The notes beneath the pieces are model-generated. The model saw nothing but the letters and a program-made list of their open reading frames with translations, made no database searches and was not told the origin of the DNA. Below are positions 1-5,751 of a DNA stretch of 8,769 nucleotides, one piece after another; position 1 is the stretch's first letter, and every line of letters begins with the position of its first letter. The stretch is from Verrucomicrobiales bacterium. GTDB taxonomy: Bacteria > Verrucomicrobiota > Verrucomicrobiia > Limisphaerales > UBA1096. Location: contig JAPPPH010000137.1 in the NCBI GenBank assembly GCA_028817635.1, positions 1 to 8,769 of the forward strand. The letters run 5' to 3'. The position numbers and the translations under genes were made by a program.

Positions 1-1454
1 CGGCCGAGCTGGTTTCGCTTGAGGAAAAAGAGCGCACCTCCGGCAAGAGCGTCGCCGAGGTTGGCACCGTGGTGGAAGGGTTGCGCGGCAAGCGCGACGA
101 GGCCAACACCGAATTGACCGAGGCCAAGGTCGGCCTCGCGTCGGAGGAGCAGTTGCTGGCTTCGTTCAAGCGGCAGTTGGATCCGCTTCGCATGCGCATT
201 GATGAACTGAAACAGCGCGTGGCTCAGCGGCGCGCAGACATCGAGGCGGCGGGGGAAAAGAAGACTCAAACCGAGAACGACATTTCAACTTCAACCCAGC
301 GCATAGAGGCGGTGAAAGTCGAGCGCGAGCAGTCCAGCCAGGCGATCACCGGGTTGCTCGAACAAAAAACGGCCGCCGACCAAAAAGTCGAGGAACGCGA
401 AGAATCGTTGCGCTCAGTACGCGCCGAGCTGAGCGAATCGCAGGAGCGCCGCTCGCAACTCGAGGTTGAGTTGGCGCAGAACAACATGATGGTCGAAAAC
501 CTTTGCGAGCGAATGGAGGCCAAGTACCAGATCGATCTGCGCGAAGTGGAGGTGCAACACCTCAAGACCACCGAGACTGACTCGGGCGAGGTCGAGATCA
601 CCGTGGCCACCCTCGAGGAGATGGAGGCCGAAGGGCTGGAAACCGACTGGGAAAGTGTCGAGGACAAGGTTTCCGAGTTGCAGGATCGCGTGGACCGCAT
701 GGGGCCGGTGAACCTCGTTGCTATCGAGGAGTACGAGGAAACCGAGGAGCGCTACGAGTTTCTGACCACACAGCATGACGACCTCGTCAAGGCCAAGGAG
801 CAGTTGCTCGAGGTGATCGAGCAGATCAACACCGAGACCACGGAGATGTTCAAGGCCACCTTCGAGCAGATTCGGGACAACTTTCGCACGCTGTTCACCG
901 AGGTGTTCGAGGGGGGCAAGGCTGACCTCGTGCTGGTCGACGAAGAGGACGTGCTCAGCAGCGGCATCGAGATCGTCGCCCGGCCTCCGGGCAAAAAACT
1001 GCAGAGCATCTCGCTGCTTTCCGGCGGCGAACAGACCATGACCGCTGTGTCGCTGATGTTTTCCATTTATCAGGTCAGCCCGAGTCCGTTTTGTGTGTTG
1101 GACGAGTTGGACGCGCCGCTGGACGAGTCCAACATCAACCGGTTCATTCGCGTGCTCAAGCGGTTCATCAATCACTCGCAATTTCTCGTCATCACGCACA
1201 ACAAGCGAACCATCAGCATGGCTGACACGTTGTATGGCGTGACCATGCAGGAGCATGGCGTGAGCAAGATCGTTTCGGCGCGCTTCCAGAAAACCGAGCG
1301 CGACGAGGACGCCTCCGGCGCACGAGAAACCAAGCCACCAACCGACCGTGGCCAAGCGGCCGAGCCAGCCGAGGTCGCCGCCGAGTCGTCACCCAGCGAT
1401 GATGACGGGGATGACGACGGCGGAGGCGACGACGTCATCGCCATGGGCAAGTAA
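1..1454 (+). CDS. smc: Chromosome segregation protein SMC, C-terminal part (5' end outside window)
   Basis: SMC is the ATPase of the bacterial condensin that compacts and segregates the chromosome. About 483 codons are visible. The frame is open from base 3, so the first in-window start-like codon (69) is not the true start. The segment from the edge to about base 690 is heptad-rich, charged coiled coil (the returning arm after the hinge). The conserved GPVNLVAIEEYEE stretch (from ~702) leads into the C-terminal head: ABC signature LSGGE (1017-1031), Walker B CVLDELDAPLD (from ~1092) and H-loop ITHNK (1191-1205). The Walker A half lies upstream, outside the window. Full-length SMC is usually near 1,180 residues, so this is roughly the last 40%. 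After the head there is a ~60-residue Pro/Ala- and Asp/Gly-rich acidic tail not typical of the family core. The family call is certain; the role of the tail is unknown. Confidence 0.96.
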   Translation, partial: AELVSLEEKERTSGKSVAEVGTVVEGLRGKRDEANTELTEAKVGLASEEQLLASFKRQLDPLRMRIDELKQRVAQRRADIEAAGEKKTQTENDISTSTQRIEAVKVEREQSSQAITGLLEQKTAADQKVEEREESLRSVRAELSESQERRSQLEVELAQNNMMVENLCERMEAKYQIDLREVEVQHLKTTETDSGEVEITVATLEEMEAEGLETDWESVEDKVSELQDRVDRMGPVNLVAIEEYEETEERYEFLTTQHDDLVKAKEQLLEVIEQINTETTEMFKATFEQIRDNFRTLFTEVFEGGKADLVLVDEEDVLSSGIEIVARPPGKKLQSISLLSGGEQTMTAVSLMFSIYQVSPSPFCVLDELDAPLDESNINRFIRVLKRFINHSQFLVITHNKRTISMADTLYGVTMQEHGVSKIVSARFQKTERDEDASGARETKPPTDRGQAAEPAEVAAESSPSDDDGDDDGGGDDVIAMGK

Positions 1455-1477
1455 CACCGCTTGCTGAACAAAAATAT

Positions 1478-1583
1478 CCTCTCCCCGGCGGGGGGAGAGG
1501 ACAAAAGGTGAGGGGGCGCTTCTGAATTAATCATGTCCACCCTCATCCGACCTCCGGCCACCTTCTCCCTCATAGGGAGAAGG
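1478..1583. repeat. REP-like intergenic element with two hairpins and an inverted core
   Basis: The spacer between smc and the aldolase gene holds two strong hairpins at its ends. The first has arms CCTCTCCCC (1478-1486) and GGGGAGAGG (1492-1500) with a 5-nt loop. The second has arms CCTTCTCCCT (1561-1570) and AGGGAGAAGG (1574-1583) with a 3-nt loop. Between them GGTGAGGG (1507-1514) and CCCTCATCC (1540-1548) form an imperfect inverted pair. This purine/pyrimidine-strand hairpin style resembles dispersed intergenic repeats seen in many GC-rich bacteria (recalled, not searched). No T-run follows either hairpin, so it is not a classical terminator, but it could stabilise the smc mRNA end. The right hairpin has a degraded relative at 5670-5692. 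Confidence 0.7.
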
Positions 1584-1598
1584 AATTTGGAGCAGTGG

Positions 1599-1610
1599 CT
1601 TGGCCAAGCG
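1599..1610. repeat. Dispersed palindromic motif CTTGGCCAAGCG, copy 1
   Basis: This non-coding copy lies between the REP-like element and the aldolase terminator. CTTGGCCAAG (1599-1608) is a perfect 10-bp palindrome followed by CGG. A near copy (GTGGCCAAGCGG, 1348-1359) lies in the tail of smc. Confidence 0.6.
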
Positions 1611-1617
1611 GTGCAAC

Positions 1618-1650
1618 AAAAAACGGGCGCCCGGTGGGACGCCCGCTTTT
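1618..1650 (-). terminator. Rho-independent terminator of the aldolase gene
   Basis: Read on the minus strand, 18 nt beyond the aldolase stop codon, a stem of CGGGCG plus CCC pairs with GGG plus CGCCCG (1624-1632 with 1636-1645, one bulged base, 3-nt loop). It is followed directly by six T (AAAAAA on the + strand, 1618-1623). The other flank is AAAA on the minus strand, so the structure may work weakly in both directions. Confidence 0.85.
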
Positions 1651-1667
1651 GAATTCTTTTTTCCGGC

Positions 1668-2702
1668 TTAGACGTTGCCGAAGATGGTCTTGCCGGTGCT
1701 CTCGAGGTCGTTGCACGCCTCGACCATGCGGGCGGCCATCGCCTCCTCGGCCTTCTTCAGGTAGGAGCGCGGGTCGTACACCTTCTTGTTGCCGACTTCG
1801 CCATCGATCTTGAGCAGGCCGTCGTAATTCTTCAGCACATGATCCACCACCGGACGGCTGAAGGAGTACTGCGTGTCGGTGTCGATGTTCATCTTCACCA
1901 CGCCGTACTCGAGTGTCTCCTTGATTTCGTGTTTCTCTGAGCCGGAGCCACCGTGGAAGACGAGGTCGAACTTGGCTTCCTCACCGTACTTGCCGATCAC
2001 GGCGTCCTGACCCTGCTTGAGAATCTCCGGGCGAAGTTTCACTGAGCCCGGTTTGTACGAGCCGTGGACGTTGCCGAAGGTGGCGGCGAACATGTAGCGG
2101 CCGATGCCGTTGAGGCTCTCATACACGCTGAGCATGTCCTCCGGTGTGGTGTAAAGTTTCTCGGCTGGCATGTCCTCGGTACCGGCGGCACCGTCTTCTT
2201 CACCGCCCACAACACCCGCTTCGACCTCGAGAATGATTTCGTTCTTCGCGCACAACTCGAGGTACTCCTTGGAGATGGCCATGTTTTCCTCGAGCGGAAG
2301 GATGGAGGCATCGAGCATGTGGCTCTGGAACAGGTTGGATTGACCGTTGGCTCGGCGGCGTGCGGGCTCCTCGATGAGGGGCTTGAGGAAGCCTTCGGCA
2401 GCCTCGGGTTGGCAGTGGTCGGTGTGCAGGCCGATCAGGACGTCGTACTTTTCTGCGAGGCGATGGGTGGCTTCGGCGAGCACGATGCAGCCGTGGACGG
2501 CGTCCTTGACGTTGAGGCCGGAGGCGAACTGACCGCCGCCGGTGGAAAACTGGATGATGCCGTCGGATTTCGCATCGGCAAAAGCTTTGAGCGCGGCGTT
2601 GATGGTGACGATCGACGTGACGTTGACGGCCGGATAGGCGTAGTCACCCTGCTGGGCGGCATCGAGCATCGCGGCGTACTGCTGGGGTGTGGCAATAGGC
2701 AT
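1668..2702 (-). CDS. fba: Class II fructose-bisphosphate aldolase
   Basis: A 344-residue zinc-dependent aldolase that interconverts fructose 1,6-bisphosphate with glyceraldehyde 3-phosphate and dihydroxyacetone phosphate, in the cytoplasm, in glycolysis and gluconeogenesis. The start PQQYAAMLDAAQQGDYAYPAVNV and QFSTGGGQFASG (51-62) are typical of class II. HTDHC (93-97) gives the catalytic Asp95 and metal-binding His96. EAGVVGGEEDG (161-171), FGNVHG (His213) and VFHGGSGS (His250) supply further metal and phosphate contacts. NIDTDTQ (272-278) is the dihydroxyacetone-phosphate site, and YDPR (309-312) is a conserved C-terminal mark. The long form with VYDPRSYL resembles the E. coli FbaA type. 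Length is normal and nothing is missing. The ATG has no Shine-Dalgarno sequence. It is monocistronic, with its own terminator and a divergent neighbour. Confidence 0.97.
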   Translation of the reverse strand: MPIATPQQYAAMLDAAQQGDYAYPAVNVTSIVTINAALKAFADAKSDGIIQFSTGGGQFASGLNVKDAVHGCIVLAEATHRLAEKYDVLIGLHTDHCQPEAAEGFLKPLIEEPARRRANGQSNLFQSHMLDASILPLEENMAISKEYLELCAKNEIILEVEAGVVGGEEDGAAGTEDMPAEKLYTTPEDMLSVYESLNGIGRYMFAATFGNVHGSYKPGSVKLRPEILKQGQDAVIGKYGEEAKFDLVFHGGSGSEKHEIKETLEYGVVKMNIDTDTQYSFSRPVVDHVLKNYDGLLKIDGEVGNKKVYDPRSYLKKAEEAMAARMVEACNDLESTGKTIFGNV

Positions 2703-2720
2703 AATTTATTGTCCGTAACT

Positions 2721-2735
2721 GGCCATTTGGCCAAA
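2721..2735. promoter_or_regulatory. Palindrome in the aldolase leader, possible operator
   Basis: TTTGGCCAAA (2726-2735) is a perfect 10-bp palindrome. With the preceding GGCC it also forms GGCC-ATTT-GGCC. It lies 18-33 bp upstream of the aldolase start and just downstream of the candidate promoter, where a repressor or a short mRNA hairpin could act. It shares the TTGGCCAA core with the dispersed motif but not its GC flanks. The function is inferred. Confidence 0.3.
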
Positions 2736-2744
2736 GGGCGGCGC

Positions 2745-2772
2745 ATAGTAGCGGGATTCGCCGCTTTTGCAA
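2745..2772 (-). promoter_or_regulatory. Candidate sigma70-type promoter of the aldolase gene
   Basis: On the minus strand TTGCAA (2767-2772), a 16-bp spacer and TACTAT (2745-2750) match the consensus boxes at 4/6 each. This would give a leader of roughly 35 nt before the ATG at 2702. It is the best pair I found by eye in this divergent region; support is weak. Confidence 0.3.
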
Positions 2773-2804
2773 GGGAGGAAAATAGCCGTTTTTTCCGCCA
2801 AAAT

Positions 2805-2824
2805 GCGCTTGGCCAAGCGCTTGG
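2805..2824. repeat. Extended palindromic motif upstream of the ankyrin lipoprotein gene
   Basis: GCGCTTGGCCAAGCGCTTGG contains a perfect 16-bp palindrome (2805-2820) followed by a half repeat, so CAAGCGCTTG (2814-2823) is also palindromic. It ends 52 bp before the ATG at 2877. A 19/20 match lies 49 bp before the CysJ start. It may be a binding site upstream of a promoter, or an extended copy of the dispersed motif. Confidence 0.55.
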
Positions 2825-2838
2825 CCGCAAGCCCGCCC

Positions 2839-2868
2839 TTGACAGGCCAAGCCGCTCTCCACAATAAC
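2839..2868 (+). promoter_or_regulatory. Candidate promoter of the ankyrin lipoprotein gene
   Basis: A perfect -35 box TTGACA (2839-2844) is followed after 18 bp by AATAAC (2863-2868, 4/6 to the -10 consensus). CACAAT (2860-2865) is an alternative at 15 bp. The -10 box ends only 8 bp before the ATG, so transcripts would be leaderless or nearly so, in keeping with the lack of a Shine-Dalgarno sequence. Confidence 0.4.
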
Positions 2869-2876
2869 GGCGGCAG

Positions 2877-3467
2877 ATGAAAGCTCACATGATTTTCTCC
2901 GGCGCCCTAGCCGCACTACTCACGGTGGGATGCGGATCGGAACCGGCCGCACCCACACCACAGGCCAAAGCGCCCGAGGCCAAGCCGAAGGTCGAACCGA
3001 CGGTTGCGCCGCAAACTGCGGTTCCGGTCCCTGACGCTCCTGCGCCGGTCTCGACTAACGCCCCGGTGGATGTGGCGATTGCCCCGGTGGATTCAACCCC
3101 GAAACACGACATCTTTCGCAGTGCAGGTGCCGGCGACATCGAGTCCGTGAAATACCATCTGGCCAATGGCATCAAGCTCAACGCCCGGGACAAAACCGGC
3201 AAGACTGCGTTGTTGTGGGCGGTGCGCAGCAAGAAACACGAGGTGATCTATCATTTGCTCGATCGCGGTGCCGATCCCAATGTTGCCGATAACAAAAAGG
3301 TTCCGCCTCTCTTCTGGGCCATCCGTATGAATCGGCCGGAGTTGGTGTCCGCACTGCTGGACAAGGGAGCGAACATCAAGCAGCTCGATGCCGGCGGCAA
3401 GGGCGTCTTCGACTACGCCAAGGATGACACTGTCATCGAGATCCTTCGCAGCCACGAAAAGAAATAG
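2877..3467 (+). CDS. Ankyrin-repeat lipoprotein
   Basis: A 196-residue secreted protein. Residues 1-19 form a short lipoprotein signal (hydrophobic stretch IFSGALAALLTVG, lipobox TVGC, acylated Cys19). A Pro/Ala/Val-rich linker (~22-72) would span away from the membrane. The rest is about three ankyrin repeats, recognisable by GDIESVKYHLANGIKLNARD, GKTALLWAVRSKKHEVIYHLLDRGADPNVAD and PPLFWAIRMNRPELVSALLDKGANI. Ankyrin repeats bind other proteins; no enzymatic domain is present and the partner is unknown. The stop is 6 bp before the next start, so it is probably co-transcribed with the nucleotide pyrophosphohydrolase, although one product is exported and the other cytoplasmic. ATG 2877 is preferred over the in-frame ATG at codon 5 because it keeps Lys2 ahead of the hydrophobic core. 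Domain calls are firm; the role is unknown. Confidence 0.88.
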   Translation: MKAHMIFSGALAALLTVGCGSEPAAPTPQAKAPEAKPKVEPTVAPQTAVPVPDAPAPVSTNAPVDVAIAPVDSTPKHDIFRSAGAGDIESVKYHLANGIKLNARDKTGKTALLWAVRSKKHEVIYHLLDRGADPNVADNKKVPPLFWAIRMNRPELVSALLDKGANIKQLDAGGKGVFDYAKDDTVIEILRSHEKK

Positions 3468-3473
3468 CGACCC

Positions 3474-3821
3474 ATGAGCATCGCGGAGTTGACGGACAAG
3501 ATTCGGGCCTTCCGCGACGCACGTGACTGGGCTCAATTTCACAAGCCGAAGGACATGGCCGCCGCCGTGGCCATCGAGGCGGCCGAGTTGCAGGAGCATT
3601 TTCTCTGGAAATCCCACGAGGCCAGCGCTGAGCACTTGGCCAAGCACGGAGATGAAGTTGCGGAGGAGATGGCTGATATCGCCATCTATCTAATGATCAT
3701 GGCTGACGATGCCGGTATCGACCTTGGCCAAGCGATCGAAACCAAGCTCGCGATCAACGAGAAGCGCTATCCCGCAGACAAGGCCAAGGGCCGAAGCAAT
3801 AAATATACCGACTACCAGTAG
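3474..3821 (+). CDS. MazG-like nucleotide pyrophosphohydrolase (dCTPase/RS21-C6-like)
   Basis: A 115-residue all-alpha protein of the MazG-like superfamily, whose members hydrolyse (deoxy)nucleoside triphosphates to monophosphate and pyrophosphate and clear damaged or excess nucleotides. The metal-binding signature is intact: EAAEL (35-39) on one helix and EEMADIAIYL (64-73) on the next, supplying Glu35, Glu38, Glu64/65 and Asp68. RDWAQFHKPKDMA near the N-terminus and the C-terminal RYPADKAKGRSNKYT are typical of the small RS21-C6/dCTP-pyrophosphatase branch. The length fits a single-domain member. The substrate cannot be read from sequence. It follows the lipoprotein gene by 6 bp without a Shine-Dalgarno site. 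Two copies of the dispersed TTGGCCAA palindrome lie inside the gene (3635-3645 and 3723-3734). Confidence 0.9.
   Translation: MSIAELTDKIRAFRDARDWAQFHKPKDMAAAVAIEAAELQEHFLWKSHEASAEHLAKHGDEVAEEMADIAIYLMIMADDAGIDLGQAIETKLAINEKRYPADKAKGRSNKYTDYQ
3635..3645. repeat. Dispersed palindromic motif CTTGGCCAAGC, copy in MazG-like gene (a)
   Basis: CTTGGCCAAG (3635-3644) is a perfect palindrome read here as His-Leu-Ala-Lys-His, a different reading frame from the copy at 3723. Confidence 0.5.
3723..3734. repeat. Dispersed palindromic motif CTTGGCCAAGCG, copy in MazG-like gene (b)
   Basis: An exact 12-bp copy, translated Leu-Gly-Gln-Ala, 78 bp from the previous copy. The same codons encode Leu-Gly-Gln-Ala in the unrelated CysJ gene. 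Confidence 0.55.
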
Positions 3822-3848
3822 GCAAGAGTCCACCCAACGTGACGAGTG

Positions 3849-4283
3849 TTATCTGCGGTTGAGTTGAACGTGCACTTCATTGATCGTGCCCTTCAACCCC
3901 GTCCCCGATTTATCGTACCGGAAAATATGCTGAACCTCGTTCCAGTCCCTTGAAGTTGTCGCGTAACCGGTTGTGGTATTTTTCTCGTCCAGTAGATTGT
4001 AATGAACGGCAACCGAGTTCGATCGTTGCTCCCAAGTGCCATCGAATTCAGCAACAGTTTCCGCTCCGTCAACGTCCCACAAACTCTTTATTGTCACGGT
4101 GCAACGTCCATACGGCTTGAGGTCGAAACGAAATTCTGAAGTCTTCGCCAGTTTTTGGCCTTCAGCCTCGATGATGATTCGAGCCGTGCCAACCCAAACA
4201 CCGGAGGCGGAAAAACGCGGATGCACACAAGCCGAACCGATCATTGCGGAAAGCAGTGCGAAGATGAATAGACGCAACTTCAT
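3849..4283 (-). CDS. Putative lipoprotein of unknown function, AT-richer than neighbours
   Basis: I do not recognise a family. From ATG 4283 the product is 144 residues with a good lipoprotein signal: MKLRLFIFALLSAMIGSAC, with Cys19 as the likely acylated residue. The frame is open further to an ATG at 4337, but that adds 18 charged residues (MNEFEEGDRNQKHPGSPL) ahead of the signal, so the inner start is preferred. The mature part alternates short beta-prone segments (GVWVGTARIIIEAEG, EFRFDLKPYGRCTVTIKSLW, TVAEFDGTWEQRSNSVAVHYNLL, GLKGTINEVHVQLNRR), suggesting a small beta-sandwich or barrel. Two 60-base lines counted by hand give 43% and 47% GC against about 63% in the following gene, which could mean transfer or relaxed selection. 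It is convergent with the MazG-like gene, 27 bp away. An AAGGAG lies ~33 nt upstream of the chosen ATG, too far to serve it. Confidence 0.65.
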   Translation of the reverse strand: MKLRLFIFALLSAMIGSACVHPRFSASGVWVGTARIIIEAEGQKLAKTSEFRFDLKPYGRCTVTIKSLWDVDGAETVAEFDGTWEQRSNSVAVHYNLLDEKNTTTGYATTSRDWNEVQHIFRYDKSGTGLKGTINEVHVQLNRR

Positions 4284-4414
4284 CAAAGGTGAACCGGGGT
4301 GTTTTTGATTTCGATCTCCTTCTTCAAATTCATTCATTTTTGATCTGGCTTAAGGTTTAATCGGCCCGACAGGAAGTTGATGACACGAACAGGGAGCGAA
4401 GCAATCAGATGATC

Positions 4415-4420
4415 GATAAT
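4415..4420 (+). promoter_or_regulatory. Candidate -10 box immediately before the Gfo/Idh/MocA gene
   Basis: GATAAT matches the -10 consensus at 5/6 and ends 7 bp before the ATG at 4428, which would give a leaderless transcript. No convincing -35 box was found at 16-18 bp; TTGATG (4377-4382) is too far away. The rest of the 4284-4427 spacer shows no hairpin or repeat. Confidence 0.3.
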
Positions 4421-4427
4421 CAAGAAA

Positions 4428-5450
4428 ATGCGGGCTGACATACGAGTGGGGATTGTAGGCGCCGGGGCCAATACGACGGCCAAGCATATCCCGTTGCTGC
4501 AGGAGATCGAGGGGGTGGAGATTGTGGGTGTGGTCAATCGTAGCGAGGCATCTTCCGCTGCAGTGGCGCAGCGCTTTGGCATCCCGCGCACTTACGATCA
4601 CTGGGAGAAGGCAATCGCTGACCCTGACACCAACGCGATCGTGATTGGCACCTGGCCGTACCTGCACTGCCCGGTCACGCTCGCCGCGCTGGAGGCTGGG
4701 AAACACGTCCTCACCGAGGCACGGATGGCGATGAACGCCGACGAGGCATTGCGCATGCTCAACGCCAGCGAGGCCAGGCCGGATCTGGTTGCACAGGTGG
4801 TTCCGTCGCCGATCACGCTGTTTGCCGATGCGACCATCAAACGGCTGATCGCGGAAGAGTACATCGGAAGACTGCTCGCGGTGGAGAGCCGGATGCGGGG
4901 CGGGTTCATCGATTCAACCGCGCCGATGCACTGGCGACAGAATGCCGACCTCAGCGGCAACAACATCATGGCCATGGGCATCTATTACGAGGCGATCATC
5001 CGCTGGGTGAGCCGCGCTTCAACCGTGATGGCCCGGGGGAAAATTTTCACCGAGCATCGCACGAACGAACACGGCAACCACCAGACGGTCAAAGTGCCGG
5101 AGCATCTCGACGTGGTGGCCGAACTCGAGTGCGGGGCGCAACTGCACATGCAGCAATCCGCCATCGCCGGGCTGCTTGAGGATGATGCGATCTATCTCTT
5201 TGGCAGGGAGGGAACGCTTCGGTTGACCACCGACAAATTATTCGGAGGCCAACGCGGCGACGAGAGTTTGGCCGAGATTGCGATCCCCAATCACGAGCGG
5301 GGCGACTGGCAGGTGGAGGCCGACTTCGTCGCGGCGATCCGGCGAGAGCGCGAAGTGACGCACACCACCTTTGCTGACGGCCTGCATTACATGCAATTCA
5401 CCGACGCCGTGGCGCGCAGCCTGAACAGCGGTCGGGCGGAGACCGTTTGA
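4428..5450 (+). CDS. Gfo/Idh/MocA-family protein with altered catalytic motifs
   Basis: A 340-residue protein with the two-domain layout of NAD(P)-dependent sugar/inositol dehydrogenases. The N-terminal Rossmann fold shows VGIVGAGANTTAKHIPLL (7-24) for the dinucleotide and continues through AIVIGTWPYLHCPVTLAALEAGKHVL (70-95). The C-terminal alpha/beta domain is visible from about 125. In the usual family motif GKHVxxEKP the lysine acts in catalysis; here it reads GKHVLTEAR, so Lys is Ala98. The second signature, GGGxxxDxGxHxxD, reads SGNNIMAMGIYYEA (175-188), with Asp to Ala181 and His to Tyr185. It may therefore use another mechanism, bind a cofactor without oxidising sugar, or belong to a divergent subfamily. 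Length is normal and the frame intact. The ATG lacks a Shine-Dalgarno site. A ThuA-like gene, a frequent genomic partner, lies ~2.6 kb downstream on the other strand. Confidence 0.88.
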   Translation: MRADIRVGIVGAGANTTAKHIPLLQEIEGVEIVGVVNRSEASSAAVAQRFGIPRTYDHWEKAIADPDTNAIVIGTWPYLHCPVTLAALEAGKHVLTEARMAMNADEALRMLNASEARPDLVAQVVPSPITLFADATIKRLIAEEYIGRLLAVESRMRGGFIDSTAPMHWRQNADLSGNNIMAMGIYYEAIIRWVSRASTVMARGKIFTEHRTNEHGNHQTVKVPEHLDVVAELECGAQLHMQQSAIAGLLEDDAIYLFGREGTLRLTTDKLFGGQRGDESLAEIAIPNHERGDWQVEADFVAAIRREREVTHTTFADGLHYMQFTDAVARSLNSGRAETV

Positions 5451-5455
5451 CCCCT

Positions 5456-5467
5456 CTTGGCCAACGG
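5456..5467. repeat. Dispersed palindromic motif, variant copy CTTGGCCAACGG
   Basis: This copy begins 6 bp after the Gfo/Idh/MocA stop. The TTGGCCAA core is intact (5457-5464), but the right flank differs from the usual AGCG. Confidence 0.4.
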
Positions 5468-5468
5468 A

Positions 5469-5490
5469 GCGGGGACGATCCAGTCCCCGC
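5469..5490. terminator. Hairpin after the Gfo/Idh/MocA gene, possible transcript end
   Basis: GCGGGGAC (5469-5476) pairs perfectly with GTCCCCGC (5483-5490) across a 6-nt loop, 18 bp past the stop codon. No T-run follows, so this is either a factor-dependent or processing end, or the first arm of the adjoining repeat element. Confidence 0.4.
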
Positions 5491-5493
5491 AAA

Positions 5494-5580
5494 GCCCCGA
5501 AGGGGCGAAAGGCAATAGCCCCGGGCGTCAGCCCGGGGTGGAGCGCAATAAAAAGAATAACCCCCATCGGGGCGACACAC
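5494..5580. repeat. Triple-hairpin intergenic repeat element
   Basis: Three GC hairpins follow one another: GCCCC-GAA-GGGGC (5494-5506), CCCCGGGC-GTCA-GCCCGGGG (5519-5538) and CCCC-ATC-GGGG (5562-5572). They are separated by A-rich linkers (GAAAGGCAATA; an AATAAAAAGAATAA stretch). The outer hairpins are each followed by CGA plus A/C-rich sequence, like degenerate direct repeats. Translated in one frame it gives SPEGAKGNSPGRQPGVE, a peptide I recall as a recurrent false protein call in many verrucomicrobial and related genomes. It is therefore best read as a dispersed structured repeat, not a gene. No transposase is adjacent. Confidence 0.75.
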
Positions 5581-5636
5581 TGTCATGCAACGTGGGGAAT
5601 CAAGCCAACCTCGTAACCAAGCCAAGTCCAGACCAC

Positions 5637-5659
5637 GGAATACACAGAATACACGGAAG
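5637..5659. repeat. Short tandem repeat of a 9-bp unit
   Basis: GGAATACAC (5637-5645), AGAATACAC (5646-5654) and a partial GGAAG (5655-5659) form a 2.5-copy tandem. Similar ACCACGGATTACACAGATTACAC-type tracts are, from memory, widespread intergenic tracts in bacteria. No function is apparent. Confidence 0.55.
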
Positions 5660-5669
5660 TGTTTTTATT

Positions 5670-5692
5670 CCTTCTCCCTCACTGGGCGATGG
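5670..5692. repeat. Degraded half of the REP-like hairpin
   Basis: This stretch matches the right hairpin of the 1478-1583 element (1561-1583) at 19 of 23 positions. The left arm CCTTCTCCCTCA is identical, but the right arm is mutated (TGGGCGATGG), so the stem no longer closes well. It looks like an old partial copy. Confidence 0.5.
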
Positions 5693-5697
5693 AAATT

Positions 5698-5717
5698 GCG
5701 CTTGGCCAGGCGCTTGG
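5698..5717. repeat. Extended palindromic motif upstream of the CysJ-like gene
   Basis: GCGCTTGGCCAGGCGCTTGG differs at one base from the 20-mer at 2805-2824. It ends 49 bp before the ATG at 5767, nearly the same distance as the other copy from its gene (52 bp). Confidence 0.55.
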
Positions 5718-5723
5718 TTCGAC

Positions 5724-5751
5724 TTGATTTTCGGGGGGCAAGCGGCACAAT
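5724..5751 (+). promoter_or_regulatory. Candidate promoter of the CysJ-like gene
   Basis: TTGATT (5724-5729), a 16-bp spacer and CACAAT (5746-5751) match the consensus at 4/6 each. The -10 box ends 15 bp before the ATG. CACAAT also occurs in the candidate promoter of the ankyrin gene, and both lie downstream of the shared 20-bp motif. Confidence 0.3.

Noticed and set aside
414..1355. Long open frame (313 codons) on the minus strand opposite smc
   Set aside because: It is antisense to unmistakable SMC motifs; GC-rich codon bias opens such shadow frames, and its translation shows no domain.
2064..2867. 267-codon + strand frame opposite the aldolase gene
   Set aside because: It mirrors the aldolase codons and runs into the promoter region; no recognisable protein features.
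5494..5580. CRISPR array or riboswitch
   Set aside because: The hairpins differ from each other, spacing is irregular and there are no equal-length spacers. I could not match any riboswitch core.
5637..5659. Iteron-type replication origin
   Set aside because: Only 2.5 copies of a 9-bp unit are present, with no DnaA boxes or replication gene nearby.
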